Source: Pirellula staleyi DSM 6068
Lineage (GTDB): Bacteria > Planctomycetota > Planctomycetia > Pirellulales > Pirellulaceae
Assembly (NCBI GenBank): GCA_945870455.1
Contig: CAMBSL010000013.1
Span: 1 to 46,060 of the forward strand
Direction: 5' to 3'
DNA: 46,060 bases
The translations under genes and the position numbers were made by a program. The notes beneath the pieces were generated by a model. The model was given only the letters and a program-made list of their open reading frames with translations. It did not search any database and was not told the origin of the DNA. The first letter of the stretch is position 1; every line of letters begins with the position of its first letter. This document shows positions 36,502 to 46,060 of this stretch, one piece after another.

Positions 36502-38397
36502 CTATTCTACTGTAACGCTCTTGGCTAAATTTCGCGGCTTATCCACATTGCAACCGCGTAAGACCGCAATATGATAAGCTAAAAGTTGGAGTGGAATCGA
36601 CGCCACAATAGGTTGCAGAAAATCCTCGACGTACGGGATTTCAATAAAGTCATCGACAAGACCAGCTAACTTGTCATCGATTTGGTCGACGATTGCAATG
36701 ACCGGGCCTCGGCGTGCCTTGACCTCTTGGAGATTGCTCATGACTTTGTCGTAAACGTGTGATCGAGACAGGATGAAGACCGACGGGGTATGTTCGTCGA
36801 CCAAGGCGATTGGTCCGTGCTTCATTTCAGCAGAAGGATAGCCTTCGGCATGGATATAGCTGATTTCCTTTAGCTTCAACGCACCTTCAAGTGCTGTCGG
36901 GAAGTTGTAATGACGACCGAGATAAAGAAAATTGGTCGCGTCCTTGTATTTTTCTGCGATGGAACGGACTGCGGCATCGCAACCGAGTGCATGTTCGACG
37001 ACGGTGGGCAGATTTTCAAGTTGATCAATGATATGAAGGCCAGCTTCAAAGCTCAGGTGCCGCAGGCGGCCAAAGTACAATCCCAGCATCGTCAAAACGC
37101 ACAGTTGCGATGTGAAGGCTTTTGTCGACGCGACCCCGACTTCAGGGCCTGCGTGCAAGTAGATTCCACCATCTGCTTCCTGTGCAATACTGCTCCCAAC
37201 GACGTTGCAAACGGCGAGTGTATGGTGTCCTTTTCGCTTCATCTCGCGAAGGGCCGCTAATGTATCTGCCGTTTCCCCGCTTTGAGTTATTCCGAAGATT
37301 AACGTGTCATGCTCAACGGGTGGATTGCGGTATCGCAACTCGCTTGCGTATTCGACTTCGACCGGCATACGAGCGAACTCCTCAATCAAGTACTCACCCA
37401 CCAAGGACGAGTGCCACGAGGTTCCGCAAGCGGTCAAAATGAGGCGATTCACGCCCCTCAGTTGTGCGGGAGTCAGGTTCAAGCCACCGAACTTAGCTGT
37501 CGCGTTCTCGCGATCCAGTCGACCTCGCATGGCATTGCGAAGTGAAGTTGGTTGCTCGTGAATCTCCTTGAGCATGTAGTGTGCATAACCTTCGCGTGAG
37601 ACCTCTTCGCCGCGATCTTCTAACATGCGAACGTCCGGTCGTATTCGGCCTTGATCGCGATGCGTGACTTGGATTGCATCCTTTGTTACGACGGCGATTT
37701 GATGGTCGGCAAGATAGATGATGCGTTCTGTATGTCCGACGAGTGGTGAAGTGTCGCTTGCTACGAATTGTTCGCCACGTCCGACACCAAGCACCAGCGG
37801 GCTACCGAAACGTGCTGCCACAAGCAGGTCGGGCCGGTCGCGAAACATCACCACGAGCCCGTAAGTGCCTCGCAACAATGGCAGTGCCGCTCGAACGGCT
37901 TCCACAAAGACCGCATTCGGTCCTCCAGTCCCCAAATTCGACTGTTCATCCCTGCTGGCGGGCGAATCGAGAAGCACTTTCAGGTTGTCGGCAACCAGAT
38001 GGGCAATAACTTCTGTATCGGTTGCCGACTGAAAGATGTATCCCTTTTCAATGAGAGCCTGTTTGAGCACTTGATAGTTTTCGATAACGCCGTTGTGAAC
38101 GACAGCAACCAAACCGCGACCTCCTAAATGAGGGTGTGCATTCTCGGTTGTGGCAGGACCATGCGTTGCCCATCGGGTATGACCAATTCCCGTAAAGCCA
38201 TTCATTGGATTTTTGGCAATTTGGTCTTCCAAGTTATCGACATGACCGACAGATCGATTTAGTTGAAATGCGCTGCCTGATGTTCCCAACGTTGCAATTC
38301 CTGCGCTGTCGTAACCTCGGTATTCAAGCCGCCGAAGTCCCGCTACAAGAAAGGGCGTCGCTTCTTTTTTACCAACATAGCCTACAATTCCGCACAT
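36502..38397 (-). CDS. glmS: Glutamine--fructose-6-phosphate aminotransferase (isomerizing)
   Basis: Starts MCGIVGYVG; GHTRWATHG; ITQSGETADTLAALR; ends PRNLAKSVTVE. Confidence 0.97.
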   Translation of the reverse strand: MCGIVGYVGKKEATPFLVAGLRRLEYRGYDSAGIATLGTSGSAFQLNRSVGHVDNLEDQIAKNPMNGFTGIGHTRWATHGPATTENAHPHLGGRGLVAVVHNGVIENYQVLKQALIEKGYIFQSATDTEVIAHLVADNLKVLLDSPASRDEQSNLGTGGPNAVFVEAVRAALPLLRGTYGLVVMFRDRPDLLVAARFGSPLVLGVGRGEQFVASDTSPLVGHTERIIYLADHQIAVVTKDAIQVTHRDQGRIRPDVRMLEDRGEEVSREGYAHYMLKEIHEQPTSLRNAMRGRLDRENATAKFGGLNLTPAQLRGVNRLILTACGTSWHSSLVGEYLIEEFARMPVEVEYASELRYRNPPVEHDTLIFGITQSGETADTLAALREMKRKGHHTLAVCNVVGSSIAQEADGGIYLHAGPEVGVASTKAFTSQLCVLTMLGLYFGRLRHLSFEAGLHIIDQLENLPTVVEHALGCDAAVRSIAEKYKDATNFLYLGRHYNFPTALEGALKLKEISYIHAEGYPSAEMKHGPIALVDEHTPSVFILSRSHVYDKVMSNLQEVKARRGPVIAIVDQIDDKLAGLVDDFIEIPYVEDFLQPIVASIPLQLLAYHIAVLRGCNVDKPRNLAKSVTVE

Positions 38398-38586
38398 TTC
38401 ATTGCCCTGTTCGTTGCCCTGATAAGGACGTTCAAACTCTAGATGGATTGAAAAAGTGTACGCCATAAATTAATTCGCTGGCGGACCTGAATGCATGCTG
38501 CGCATTCTATACCATTGCCACATCCTATTCAGTCCATTTTATCGTTAAGATTGTTAAGAAACGTGGACCGCGTTACCAACAATGCC

Positions 38587-39297
38587 TCAGTGGTTCAAAA
38601 ATGGTTGTCGTGGTGGCTGAACGTTAGAAACACGCCCAAGAATTTCGCGAAGCAATCGTTGCTCAAGATCCGCATCATTTTCCTGGCGAATCCATCCTAG
38701 CGTAATCGGTTGACCAGCTAAGTTGGCACCGGTTCTGACAATGGTACCATCATGGCGTGCGATCGCGGACCCTTCCGAGGAGAATTGGGAACGATCTACG
38801 TCCTCCAACTCTTTAATGACCTCGATGCCAACGCTGAATCCTTCGTTCGTTGGAATCACTCGTATATTGGCGGTGCGTCTCATCGTTTGCAATGTGCTTT
38901 GCCATCGTTGGTAGCCTTCCACTGCGTCTTTTCGCCACGGTTCTAAGTAAGTGGCTCCTATCTGAGGAAACGTCTCCAGCCGACCTTCGTACCATTGTGC
39001 GTTGTCGCGAGTAGGACGCTGTTCGCTTTTGATCTGGAAGTAATCTTCCACGGTGTCAACGATTTGATTCCATAGAAACTCGGAATCTTGCGTGTTGACG
39101 TTGATCGGGTTTGCTAAATTTGTCTTTCGTCCTAGCTCTATCGATGGAATAGACAACGTCGTCGCTGGCACTTGGCCCAATTGACTACAGCCAGCGAACA
39201 AAAACAAGACAACGGCCCAAGCCAAGCGAACACGTATCCATGAACTCTTGCAATAGAGCCAGCGGGCCAAAAATAAACGAACGAAAAAAGTGAGCAT
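38587..39297 (-). CDS. Hypothetical lipoprotein
   Basis: Lipobox VLFLFAGCSQ; 236 aa. Confidence 0.65.
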   Translation of the reverse strand: MLTFFVRLFLARWLYCKSSWIRVRLAWAVVLFLFAGCSQLGQVPATTLSIPSIELGRKTNLANPINVNTQDSEFLWNQIVDTVEDYFQIKSEQRPTRDNAQWYEGRLETFPQIGATYLEPWRKDAVEGYQRWQSTLQTMRRTANIRVIPTNEGFSVGIEVIKELEDVDRSQFSSEGSAIARHDGTIVRTGANLAGQPITLGWIRQENDADLEQRLLREILGRVSNVQPPRQPFLNH

Positions 39298-39306
39298 CGC
39301 TTGAAG

Positions 39307-39576
39307 CTACGACGCCGGTTTGGGTTGCTCGATATCCCGCAGAGAACGCCCTAATCGCTTCCGACCCGTGGAGCTGGGCAATTTGCGAGGACTGGCTTCC
39401 TCCATGCGAACGTTGGAAGCTGAAACACTCTGCTTCGCAAACGACATCAAGGCTGGATTCAGCTCGCGAGGATCGTCGGGTGAACCAATGGTGTCAATCG
39501 CATCGCTGACCCCAAGAAGTACCGACTGCTTGACCCCGTCGCGAATCCAACCAAATAGACCCAATCCGTTGCTCAT
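39307..39576 (-). CDS. Small hypothetical protein
   Basis: 89 aa, MSNGLGLFGWIRDGVKQSVLLGVSDAIDTIGSPDD; directly upstream of the lipoprotein gene. Confidence 0.55.
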   Translation of the reverse strand: MSNGLGLFGWIRDGVKQSVLLGVSDAIDTIGSPDDPRELNPALMSFAKQSVSASNVRMEEASPRKLPSSTGRKRLGRSLRDIEQPKPAS

Positions 39577-39687
39577 GACTATGGACTCCTATGACTTTGC
39601 TACCATTCTTCGATACCTCTGGGAAGAATAGCGATCGGCGAGCCAAGAAACCATATCAAAAATCGCAGAACTACGAGTGTCCAAGCG

Positions 39688-42600
39688 TCAGTCTATCGTC
39701 TGAATGGTGATGCCCATCACGACTGGGGCTGTGATGTCATCCCCCTTGATCAGCTCGATCTTGGCTAGCGAATCGCGAGTCTCGGGCCGAACTGCCAAAT
39801 ATCGGATCTGGCGGCCACCCAAGTCGAACGCGAACTCGCTCTTGGGAACATCCACTCGCCGAATGTAATCTGCGAAATGTTGGCCATTGATCATTTTATG
39901 ATCTTCGGTTTTCCCATTCGCATAATGCAAGCGAACGATCATGGATAATGTTCCTTCCTTGGATGCGGGGAACGACCAGCCGCCAACGCCACTCAACAAA
40001 TGGATGGCAACCGCCGAAGTTTGGCAGGTCAGCTCAACTTGTTTTGGCATCTTCGGTGCGAAATTCCCCTGCGAACCGTATAGCATGATTGCATTCGCAA
40101 CTCGGTCGCCCTGCGGATCCACCAACACAAACGGAACATCCTTGAATACCTTGGGAGACCAGTCGGAAAAGGTTAACCTTTCCGCTCGATTGTTCTCTTC
40201 CCAAAACATACCTTTGGTGGTTATCGAAGTCGCGACACTATCGATGGGTAACGGGACATACTTACCCTTGCTCGTAAGAAACTCCAAAAGATCGGTCATT
40301 TCTGCACGACTCATTTGTCCTTCGAAGCCCTCTGGCATGAGCGACTTCTTCGACGCGATCAATTCTTCTATATCCTCTCGCAAAACAACTTCTTTCTTAC
40401 CTTGCGAATTGACGATCTCGATCGAAGTCTTGCTCTCGCTGGCTAACATACCTGTCAACACGAGGTTGTCCGTAGTGCGAATGCTATACGTACGGAAATT
40501 GGCTTCGACGCTGCGACTTGGGTCAAGGATATTCATAAGTAGTTCGGCTTTTGGATGAACTGCCATACCTGTCAGATTCGGGCCGATGTTGATTCCTAGG
40601 CTGCCATGAATATGACAAGCTGCACAGTGCTTTTGATACATGGCCTTCCCGCTCGCAACGTCGCCCGATTCGCGAGTGACGTCGAGCCAAGCGTCAAGGA
40701 CCTTCTGTCGATCGCTGTTAGGAACACCTCCGCTCGATTTCATGATCGCAAGGGCTCGATTGCGAACCGATTCCTCCGGGTGTTCGCGAAGGGCTTGCTT
40801 TTGGTCCAATTGCAGATCGCTCAGTGTGAGCTTTCCAGCTTCGATCGAATCCAATAGTTCGAGCGTGGATTGAGGTCGACTCATGAGCAACCGAATCGCG
40901 CTCTTTCGGAATTCGGGAGTCAAGTTGCGGCTGCGTTCCAAAAGCAACTCTCCTAAACCCTTGAGCCGTGAACTTGTTAACGACTGCAGCATGCCAGCCG
41001 AGAACTCAGGGGAGGATTGGGCCGAAATCTGCGCGAGTACCGCAGTTGCGATTTCGCGATTTTCCGGCTGAAGCACAACCGATTGCTTTGCCGCGGCAAT
41101 ACGGCTCGATTCGTCCTTGGATGCGTCGGCAAACACCTTGCTTAGTTCGCTTTGGATTTTGGCGATGCCGGGACCAAGATCTTTGATGCCGACGGTCGTG
41201 GCAAGTTGCAAAACCTGACTCTTGACTTCAATCGGAAGCTCGTTCTTGAGCCATGCGTTGATGAATCGGTCTTGGCCGGCTTTGGCGATGTTCAGCTCGT
41301 AGTCTTTTGGCCAACCTGCGACCAAACCATTGATCAATGTGGTTCCAACCGCCGGATTGTTTGGGGCAACGAGGATTTGCTCAAAGCCGCTTGCATCCAG
41401 TTTGGACCGGGCCGCATGCTGAGCAACAATGCCAATATGCTTGAGCACGTCCGCGGATGGATTCCAATCCTTCTGAGATAGCACCAATGGTAACACCTCG
41501 CGTGCGTGACCAGCCGAAGCACTTGTCCACGCGTCCAAGAGCCATCGATCGGTCGAGACCTCTTTGCCCGTCGTTACTTGCGTTAACTGATCAGGTCTAG
41601 ATAGCGCGATTCCGAGATCGTTCGTGTATGCTGGGATGTCGGCAATCTTGAGCAACGCGGCCAATCGTACTTGGAGGTCAGAATCGTTCAGGTTTCCTGC
41701 GGCAAGCATGGCATTGAGAGTTTGTTCGTTATTTGCTGCGACAATGATCGCATTGCGACGAACTGCAGGACTCTTGTGTTGGAAGGCCGACAGCACCGAG
41801 CTATCCGGCTTGGCTTGTTGAGGAACGGCGTTAAAGGAAACGGACTTGGTTTGCTTAACAGCGTTGAGAACCCACATCGCATGAATGGCACCTACATTGA
41901 GCCCATTGCTATCGACGCTCGAATCCTCCAGCAATGCCAGGAGCGAGTTGATGGTTGTTGGCGTTAGCACTTGCCTTTCGATCAAAAGACGCTGAGCCGT
42001 TTTGCGCCACAGCATGGTTGGGTGTTTGAGCGCGGCTACGAGAGCGGCTTCGTCGTTGGGATCGAGTCCGTTGAGGATCGACTTGTCGGCCGCTTCTTGA
42101 GCCTTTGCGTCTAAACCTTCGTTACCGTTGTAGACAACGCGATAGATACGTCCATATTTTTTGTCCCGCAATTCGTTTTCGTATGCGTTTCCCTTGCCTG
42201 TTTGGAATCCTTGCGGCGTAGGGTTATGCTGAATGATGAAGTTGTACCAATCGATTACCCAAACGTTTCCATCCGGTCCCACCTCGGCCATAGTCGGGGC
42301 CGCCCACTCATCATCGCTTGCAACAAGATTGAATGGGTTGGCACTTTCGTAGCCAGCTCCAACGCGATCGAGGACAAAGGTTCCGACCAAGTGCCCAGTT
42401 GGCTCGCATACAAAGGCAACTCGATTCCACCAACTCTTGGGATACTTGCGAGCAGTATAAAGAGCATGGCCTGCACCAGCGGTGTAACCGCCGTGCCAGT
42501 CAACTTGGCGAACATTTGGCGTGGCAGCCTTGAACATGTAGGTGTTTGCGATGGGCTTTAAGACGTCTGGAGACCAACCGTTCACGCTTTCGTAGTAGCG

Positions 42601-44286
42601 ATTGGGGATCGGCATGAATCCACTGGGATTTCCGTTGGCGGTCGAACCAAAGATGAGCCCTTCTTCGCTGATTCCAAGCCCCCACGTGTTGTTGTTGGTG
42701 GAACGCATGAACTCCAGCTTACTAACGCGAATGGAGTGGCTGTCGAAATCGTCCGTCCGTTTGTCCATCGCTCTGCCATCTTTCAGCGCGAAAACTGGCG
42801 CTGTCTCACTGGACGAGCCTGGTTCCACCGCAAATCTCCAGAAGCCTTGTCGGAATCGCTGTTGACGTTCCCCGTTGATGACAGGCGTCGAATCGTTGTA
42901 ACCTTGCATGGCCCAAATCCAGTTATCGAGCCCGTACTGAAAATTGCTCACGCCGCCATGCGTATCGGTTATCCCCCAACCGGTGATGAGTTCCTGACGC
43001 ATATCCGCCACATCGTCGCCATTGGTGTCTTTAAGGTATACCGTGGTTGGGCCGTCTTGAATGATGGCTCCACCGCGATAACAAACGATCGCCGAAGGAA
43101 TGCTCATGTGCGTTGCAAAAACAGTGAACTTGTCAGCTACGCCATCGTGATCGGTATCTTCGCATATTCGAATACGGTCGCGGCCTTTGCCCGGTGGTTG
43201 CAACTCGTTCGGGTAATCGATTGTTTCACAAAGCCACAATCGACCTCGATGATCCCAATTCATGGCCAGCGGTTTGCCCGCTAGGCCCGCATAGGATTCG
43301 CCTTTAGTATCGATTTCCGATGCCCAAATCTTCATCTCAAACTGCTTGGGTGTGACGTAGTGTTTGACGGAATCTTGCGGCGAAACGGGATCTTGCATCC
43401 GCGTGATCGGTTTACCCTGCCCACCCCGACCGGGCATATAATTCGGAATCTTTTCGCCGACTTCCGTGTACGTAAACTTGGGAAGATCTCCAGAGATCGA
43501 AGTCGTCTCTGGAACCGGGACTCGACTACTATCCGAAAAGGCCGCAACGTCCTGGAGCGATTTACCGGCAGCCCACTTGACACCACGTTCCAATAGATTG
43601 ATAAAACCAGGTTGCTGCCAAGTATCGAGATTGTGTCCCCATGCTGTGTAAAAGACTCTCCCTTTTTCGTGCGTCCGAATCCAAGTCCAAGGTTCTGCAG
43701 TCGTACCGGCAGCTAGTTTTCCTTGGCGACGTTCCTCTAAAACGATCCTGTCGATTGGATTGTGTTTGTGATGAATATAGGTTTCATCCCAGCTTTCGAA
43801 CCCGCCGAAGCCTTTCATGATTTCATGGTTTGGTGCGACGATTTGAGTTGCAAATCGTTCGCCACCATGTTCCTTGAACTGCCCGCCGACAAGCTCGACA
43901 TAGGCATCCGAATTGCGAAAGCAGAACGTTGCGCAATGCAACGGAACCAGACCTCGGCCACCCGCGACGTAGCTGAGCATGGCTTCTTCCTGGCCCTTGC
44001 TGATGGTATCGATGTTGGCATAGATCAGCAGTGCATCGAATTGCTTAAGTCGCTCGCTGTTGAGAGTGCCGTCCAAGTCATCGCTGTATTCAATGTCGAT
44101 ACCGACGGCTGCGAGCGGTTTTTGGATGGCTCGATAGAGCGAGGCCGGTTGATGATGCCCTTTGTCTCCGAGCATGATGACCTTGGTTCGATCCGCCGAC
44201 AGCCCGATTTTTGGGCAAACCAAAGAAGTCAATGACAAAACAAACAAGAACGGAATCGTAGAGAGAAGTTTTCTTGGTGAACGCAT
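39688..44286 (-). CDS. Secreted PVC-type protein: ThuA-like domain, membrane-bound dehydrogenase (beta-propeller) domain, HEAT region, cytochrome c (CxxCH) domain
   Basis: Start MRSPRKLLSTIPFLFVLSLTSLVC; ThuA-like VIMLGDKGHHQPASLYRAIQKPL...GGRGLVPLHCATFCF; GKAMYQKHCAACHIHGSLGINIGPNLTGM haem site. Confidence 0.88.
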   Translation of the reverse strand: MRSPRKLLSTIPFLFVLSLTSLVCPKIGLSADRTKVIMLGDKGHHQPASLYRAIQKPLAAVGIDIEYSDDLDGTLNSERLKQFDALLIYANIDTISKGQEEAMLSYVAGGRGLVPLHCATFCFRNSDAYVELVGGQFKEHGGERFATQIVAPNHEIMKGFGGFESWDETYIHHKHNPIDRIVLEERRQGKLAAGTTAEPWTWIRTHEKGRVFYTAWGHNLDTWQQPGFINLLERGVKWAAGKSLQDVAAFSDSSRVPVPETTSISGDLPKFTYTEVGEKIPNYMPGRGGQGKPITRMQDPVSPQDSVKHYVTPKQFEMKIWASEIDTKGESYAGLAGKPLAMNWDHRGRLWLCETIDYPNELQPPGKGRDRIRICEDTDHDGVADKFTVFATHMSIPSAIVCYRGGAIIQDGPTTVYLKDTNGDDVADMRQELITGWGITDTHGGVSNFQYGLDNWIWAMQGYNDSTPVINGERQQRFRQGFWRFAVEPGSSSETAPVFALKDGRAMDKRTDDFDSHSIRVSKLEFMRSTNNNTWGLGISEEGLIFGSTANGNPSGFMPIPNRYYESVNGWSPDVLKPIANTYMFKAATPNVRQVDWHGGYTAGAGHALYTARKYPKSWWNRVAFVCEPTGHLVGTFVLDRVGAGYESANPFNLVASDDEWAAPTMAEVGPDGNVWVIDWYNFIIQHNPTPQGFQTGKGNAYENELRDKKYGRIYRVVYNGNEGLDAKAQEAADKSILNGLDPNDEAALVAALKHPTMLWRKTAQRLLIERQVLTPTTINSLLALLEDSSVDSNGLNVGAIHAMWVLNAVKQTKSVSFNAVPQQAKPDSSVLSAFQHKSPAVRRNAIIVAANNEQTLNAMLAAGNLNDSDLQVRLAALLKIADIPAYTNDLGIALSRPDQLTQVTTGKEVSTDRWLLDAWTSASAGHAREVLPLVLSQKDWNPSADVLKHIGIVAQHAARSKLDASGFEQILVAPNNPAVGTTLINGLVAGWPKDYELNIAKAGQDRFINAWLKNELPIEVKSQVLQLATTVGIKDLGPGIAKIQSELSKVFADASKDESSRIAAAKQSVVLQPENREIATAVLAQISAQSSPEFSAGMLQSLTSSRLKGLGELLLERSRNLTPEFRKSAIRLLMSRPQSTLELLDSIEAGKLTLSDLQLDQKQALREHPEESVRNRALAIMKSSGGVPNSDRQKVLDAWLDVTRESGDVASGKAMYQKHCAACHIHGSLGINIGPNLTGMAVHPKAELLMNILDPSRSVEANFRTYSIRTTDNLVLTGMLASESKTSIEIVNSQGKKEVVLREDIEELIASKKSLMPEGFEGQMSRAEMTDLLEFLTSKGKYVPLPIDSVATSITTKGMFWEENNRAERLTFSDWSPKVFKDVPFVLVDPQGDRVANAIMLYGSQGNFAPKMPKQVELTCQTSAVAIHLLSGVGGWSFPASKEGTLSMIVRLHYANGKTEDHKMINGQHFADYIRRVDVPKSEFAFDLGGRQIRYLAVRPETRDSLAKIELIKGDDITAPVVMGITIQTID

Positions 44287-44388
44287 GTTTTTGTGAGTTC
44301 GATTGAGATGGTGAGGAATGTTGCAGAGCAGCGGGCAAATTGCCTGCTTTCGACTGGAAGTTGGATAGGTTGCCAGCGCTGCCAGCCT

Positions 44389-44454
44389 GTTAAGCTGAAA
44401 AAGACAGGCTATTAAGCTGAAAAAGACAGGCTGTTGAGCTGAAAAAGACAGGCT
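44389..44454. repeat. Three-copy 22-nt tandem repeat
   Basis: GTTAAGCTGAAAAAGACAGGCT / ATTAAGCTGAAAAAGACAGGCT / GTTGAGCTGAAAAAGACAGGCT. Confidence 0.93.
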
Positions 44455-44669
44455 AATGCGTCGTTGCAGTTCCCGGCGGCCAAAACCTAAACTCCAACGC
44501 TGCTCCCCAAGGCTCATCCAAGGTTTAACCCGCCGTTACGTAGCTTACTTTAACCTAGATCTACTGTTGCTGGGAGTGTGTTAGCGCCGCAACTACGGTA
44601 AAATATTGATCGCCTTGGATTTGATTGGTTGGATTCCTCGCGACTAATTATTAAACTGACTAAAAAAAC

Positions 44670-46060
44670 ATGAACATCGAATTCGATCCGAGCTCACCGA
44701 AAACCGAACTTCGTCGCCAATTCTTGAAGTCGTTGACCGCAGCCAGTGCAGCCGCGATGGCTGTCCGAGAGCCTCGATTATTGTTGGGAGCGGATCGCGA
44801 GCCGATCGATCATCCGCGACCAACAGCCGACGCCTGTATCTTGCTTTGGATGGGTGGGGGAATGGCCGCACCGGATACGTTCGATCCGAAACGGTACGTG
44901 CCATTCGAGGTCGGAGTGCCAGTAAAAGATGTCGAAAGTACATTTCCCCAAATCGACACTGTCGTCGACAACATCAAGATCACGCAAGGGCTTGAAAATA
45001 TCGCTCAAGTGATGGATCGCGGGACGTTGATCCGATCCCACGTCTTGCCAGACTTGGGCAGCATTTTGCATTCAAGACACCAGTATCATTGGCATACAGG
45101 CTACGTGCCGCCGCAAACCGTCGCATGTCCACACATTGGAGCTTGGATGGCGCGTGTCCTGGGACCTCGTAATCCGGTCATCCCACCATTCATCACGATT
45201 GGGCAACGGCTAGAGGGAGTTGGCGAATCGGAAGAGCTCAAGGCCTTTACGACCGCTGGGTTTTTCGGAAGCGAGTTCGGACCGATGGTGCTGCCCTATC
45301 CAGAAGTAGCCGCTCAGTCGGTTCGCCCACCCAAGGGTATGGAACCGGGGAGGTTTGACAATCGATACAAGCTCTACCAACGCCTCATTGACCAGAACCC
45401 TCACCGAGAGCTCATGAGTGACTATCAGCAACAATCGATGCTGAGGTCGATGGACAACGCCTACCGATTGCTTAGTTCCAAAGATCGGGCGGCGTTCGAT
45501 ATCTCGCTTGAACCCAAGGATAGTTATGCCAAATACAACACCAGCCAGTTCGGCCAAGGCTGTTTGTTAGCCAGACGTCTCGTTGAGGCTGGAGCTAGAT
45601 TCGTAGAAGTGACCACGGAGTACGTTCCGTTTCTCAATTGGGACACTCACGCCAACGGCCACGAAACGTTGGTACGGTTGAAGAAAGACATCGACCAACC
45701 GATAACGCAATTGATTCGAGACTTGGAAGAACGAGGCTTGCTCGACAGAACATTGATCGTGCTCGCCAGTGAATTCAGCCGGGACATGATCATGGAGGGC
45801 AAGCCGGGTTCGACTGCGAACGACCAGACTACGTTCCCTGTCGATAAGTTGCAAGAGATGAAGCACTACGGTCAGCATCGACATTTCACCGGCGGCTCCT
45901 GTGTGCTGATGTTCGGTGGTGGCATCCAGCGCGGGTTGCTCTACGGAGCTTCTGCTAACGAGCGTCCGTTTGTCGCAATTGAAAATCCGATTAGCGTCAT
46001 GGATCTACACGCCACAGTGCTGTCGGCGATGGGAATCAGCCCCAAGACAGCGTTCGACAT
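44670..46060 (+). CDS. DUF1501 domain-containing protein, 3' end runs off the window
   Basis: Continuous frame from ATG 44670 (MNIEFDPSSPKTELRRQFLKSLTAASAAAMAVREPRLLLGADREPIDHPRPTADACILLWMGGGMAAPDTFDPKR...), Tat-like start, DUF1501 core. Absent from the ORF track because it has no stop in the window. Confidence 0.88.
   Translation, partial: MNIEFDPSSPKTELRRQFLKSLTAASAAAMAVREPRLLLGADREPIDHPRPTADACILLWMGGGMAAPDTFDPKRYVPFEVGVPVKDVESTFPQIDTVVDNIKITQGLENIAQVMDRGTLIRSHVLPDLGSILHSRHQYHWHTGYVPPQTVACPHIGAWMARVLGPRNPVIPPFITIGQRLEGVGESEELKAFTTAGFFGSEFGPMVLPYPEVAAQSVRPPKGMEPGRFDNRYKLYQRLIDQNPHRELMSDYQQQSMLRSMDNAYRLLSSKDRAAFDISLEPKDSYAKYNTSQFGQGCLLARRLVEAGARFVEVTTEYVPFLNWDTHANGHETLVRLKKDIDQPITQLIRDLEERGLLDRTLIVLASEFSRDMIMEGKPGSTANDQTTFPVDKLQEMKHYGQHRHFTGGSCVLMFGGGIQRGLLYGASANERPFVAIENPISVMDLHATVLSAMGISPKTAFD

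Noticed and set aside
38398-38520. glmS ribozyme upstream of glmS
   Set aside because: No recognisable glmS ribozyme core in the upstream sequence; that ribozyme is mainly known from Firmicutes.

Overview
The window looks like a planctomycete chromosome (Pirellulales-like). Its gene types include a DUF1501 protein, a ThuA/PVC-type cytochrome c protein, a large TolC-like lipoprotein and an H4MPT-type dehydrogenase. Most of it is ordinary housekeeping and secreted-protein genes: oligoendopeptidase F, ferredoxin-NADP reductase, KDG kinase plus SDR, tadA, TolC-like, rsmH, glmS. The accessory part is ~12.17-20.2 kb, a rearranged type I restriction-modification island beside tRNA-Arg(ACG). It carries an HsdM C-terminal remnant, a YhcG/DUF1016 nuclease, a decayed minus-strand gene, an excisionase-like HTH gene, a full-length hsdR, a fic gene and an HsdM N-terminal remnant. 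Main observations: (1) the central ~341 bp of fic, carrying the HPFSDGNGRVGR motif, is inverted; flipping 18958..19298 restores one uninterrupted 404-aa Fic frame across both junctions. (2) hsdM is split, with its C-terminal part at the left edge and its N-terminal part at the right edge of the island, as if circularly permuted with the middle lost. (3) The right edge is a chimeric junction where HsdM and an endonuclease/exonuclease/phosphatase gene are both truncated at about the same base. (4) Several families of short palindromic, REP-like elements fill the intergenic space. One is inserted in frame inside hsdR, with a second copy just after its stop, and another is flanked by a 19-bp direct duplication. 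All product calls come from reading the translations; no database search was run.
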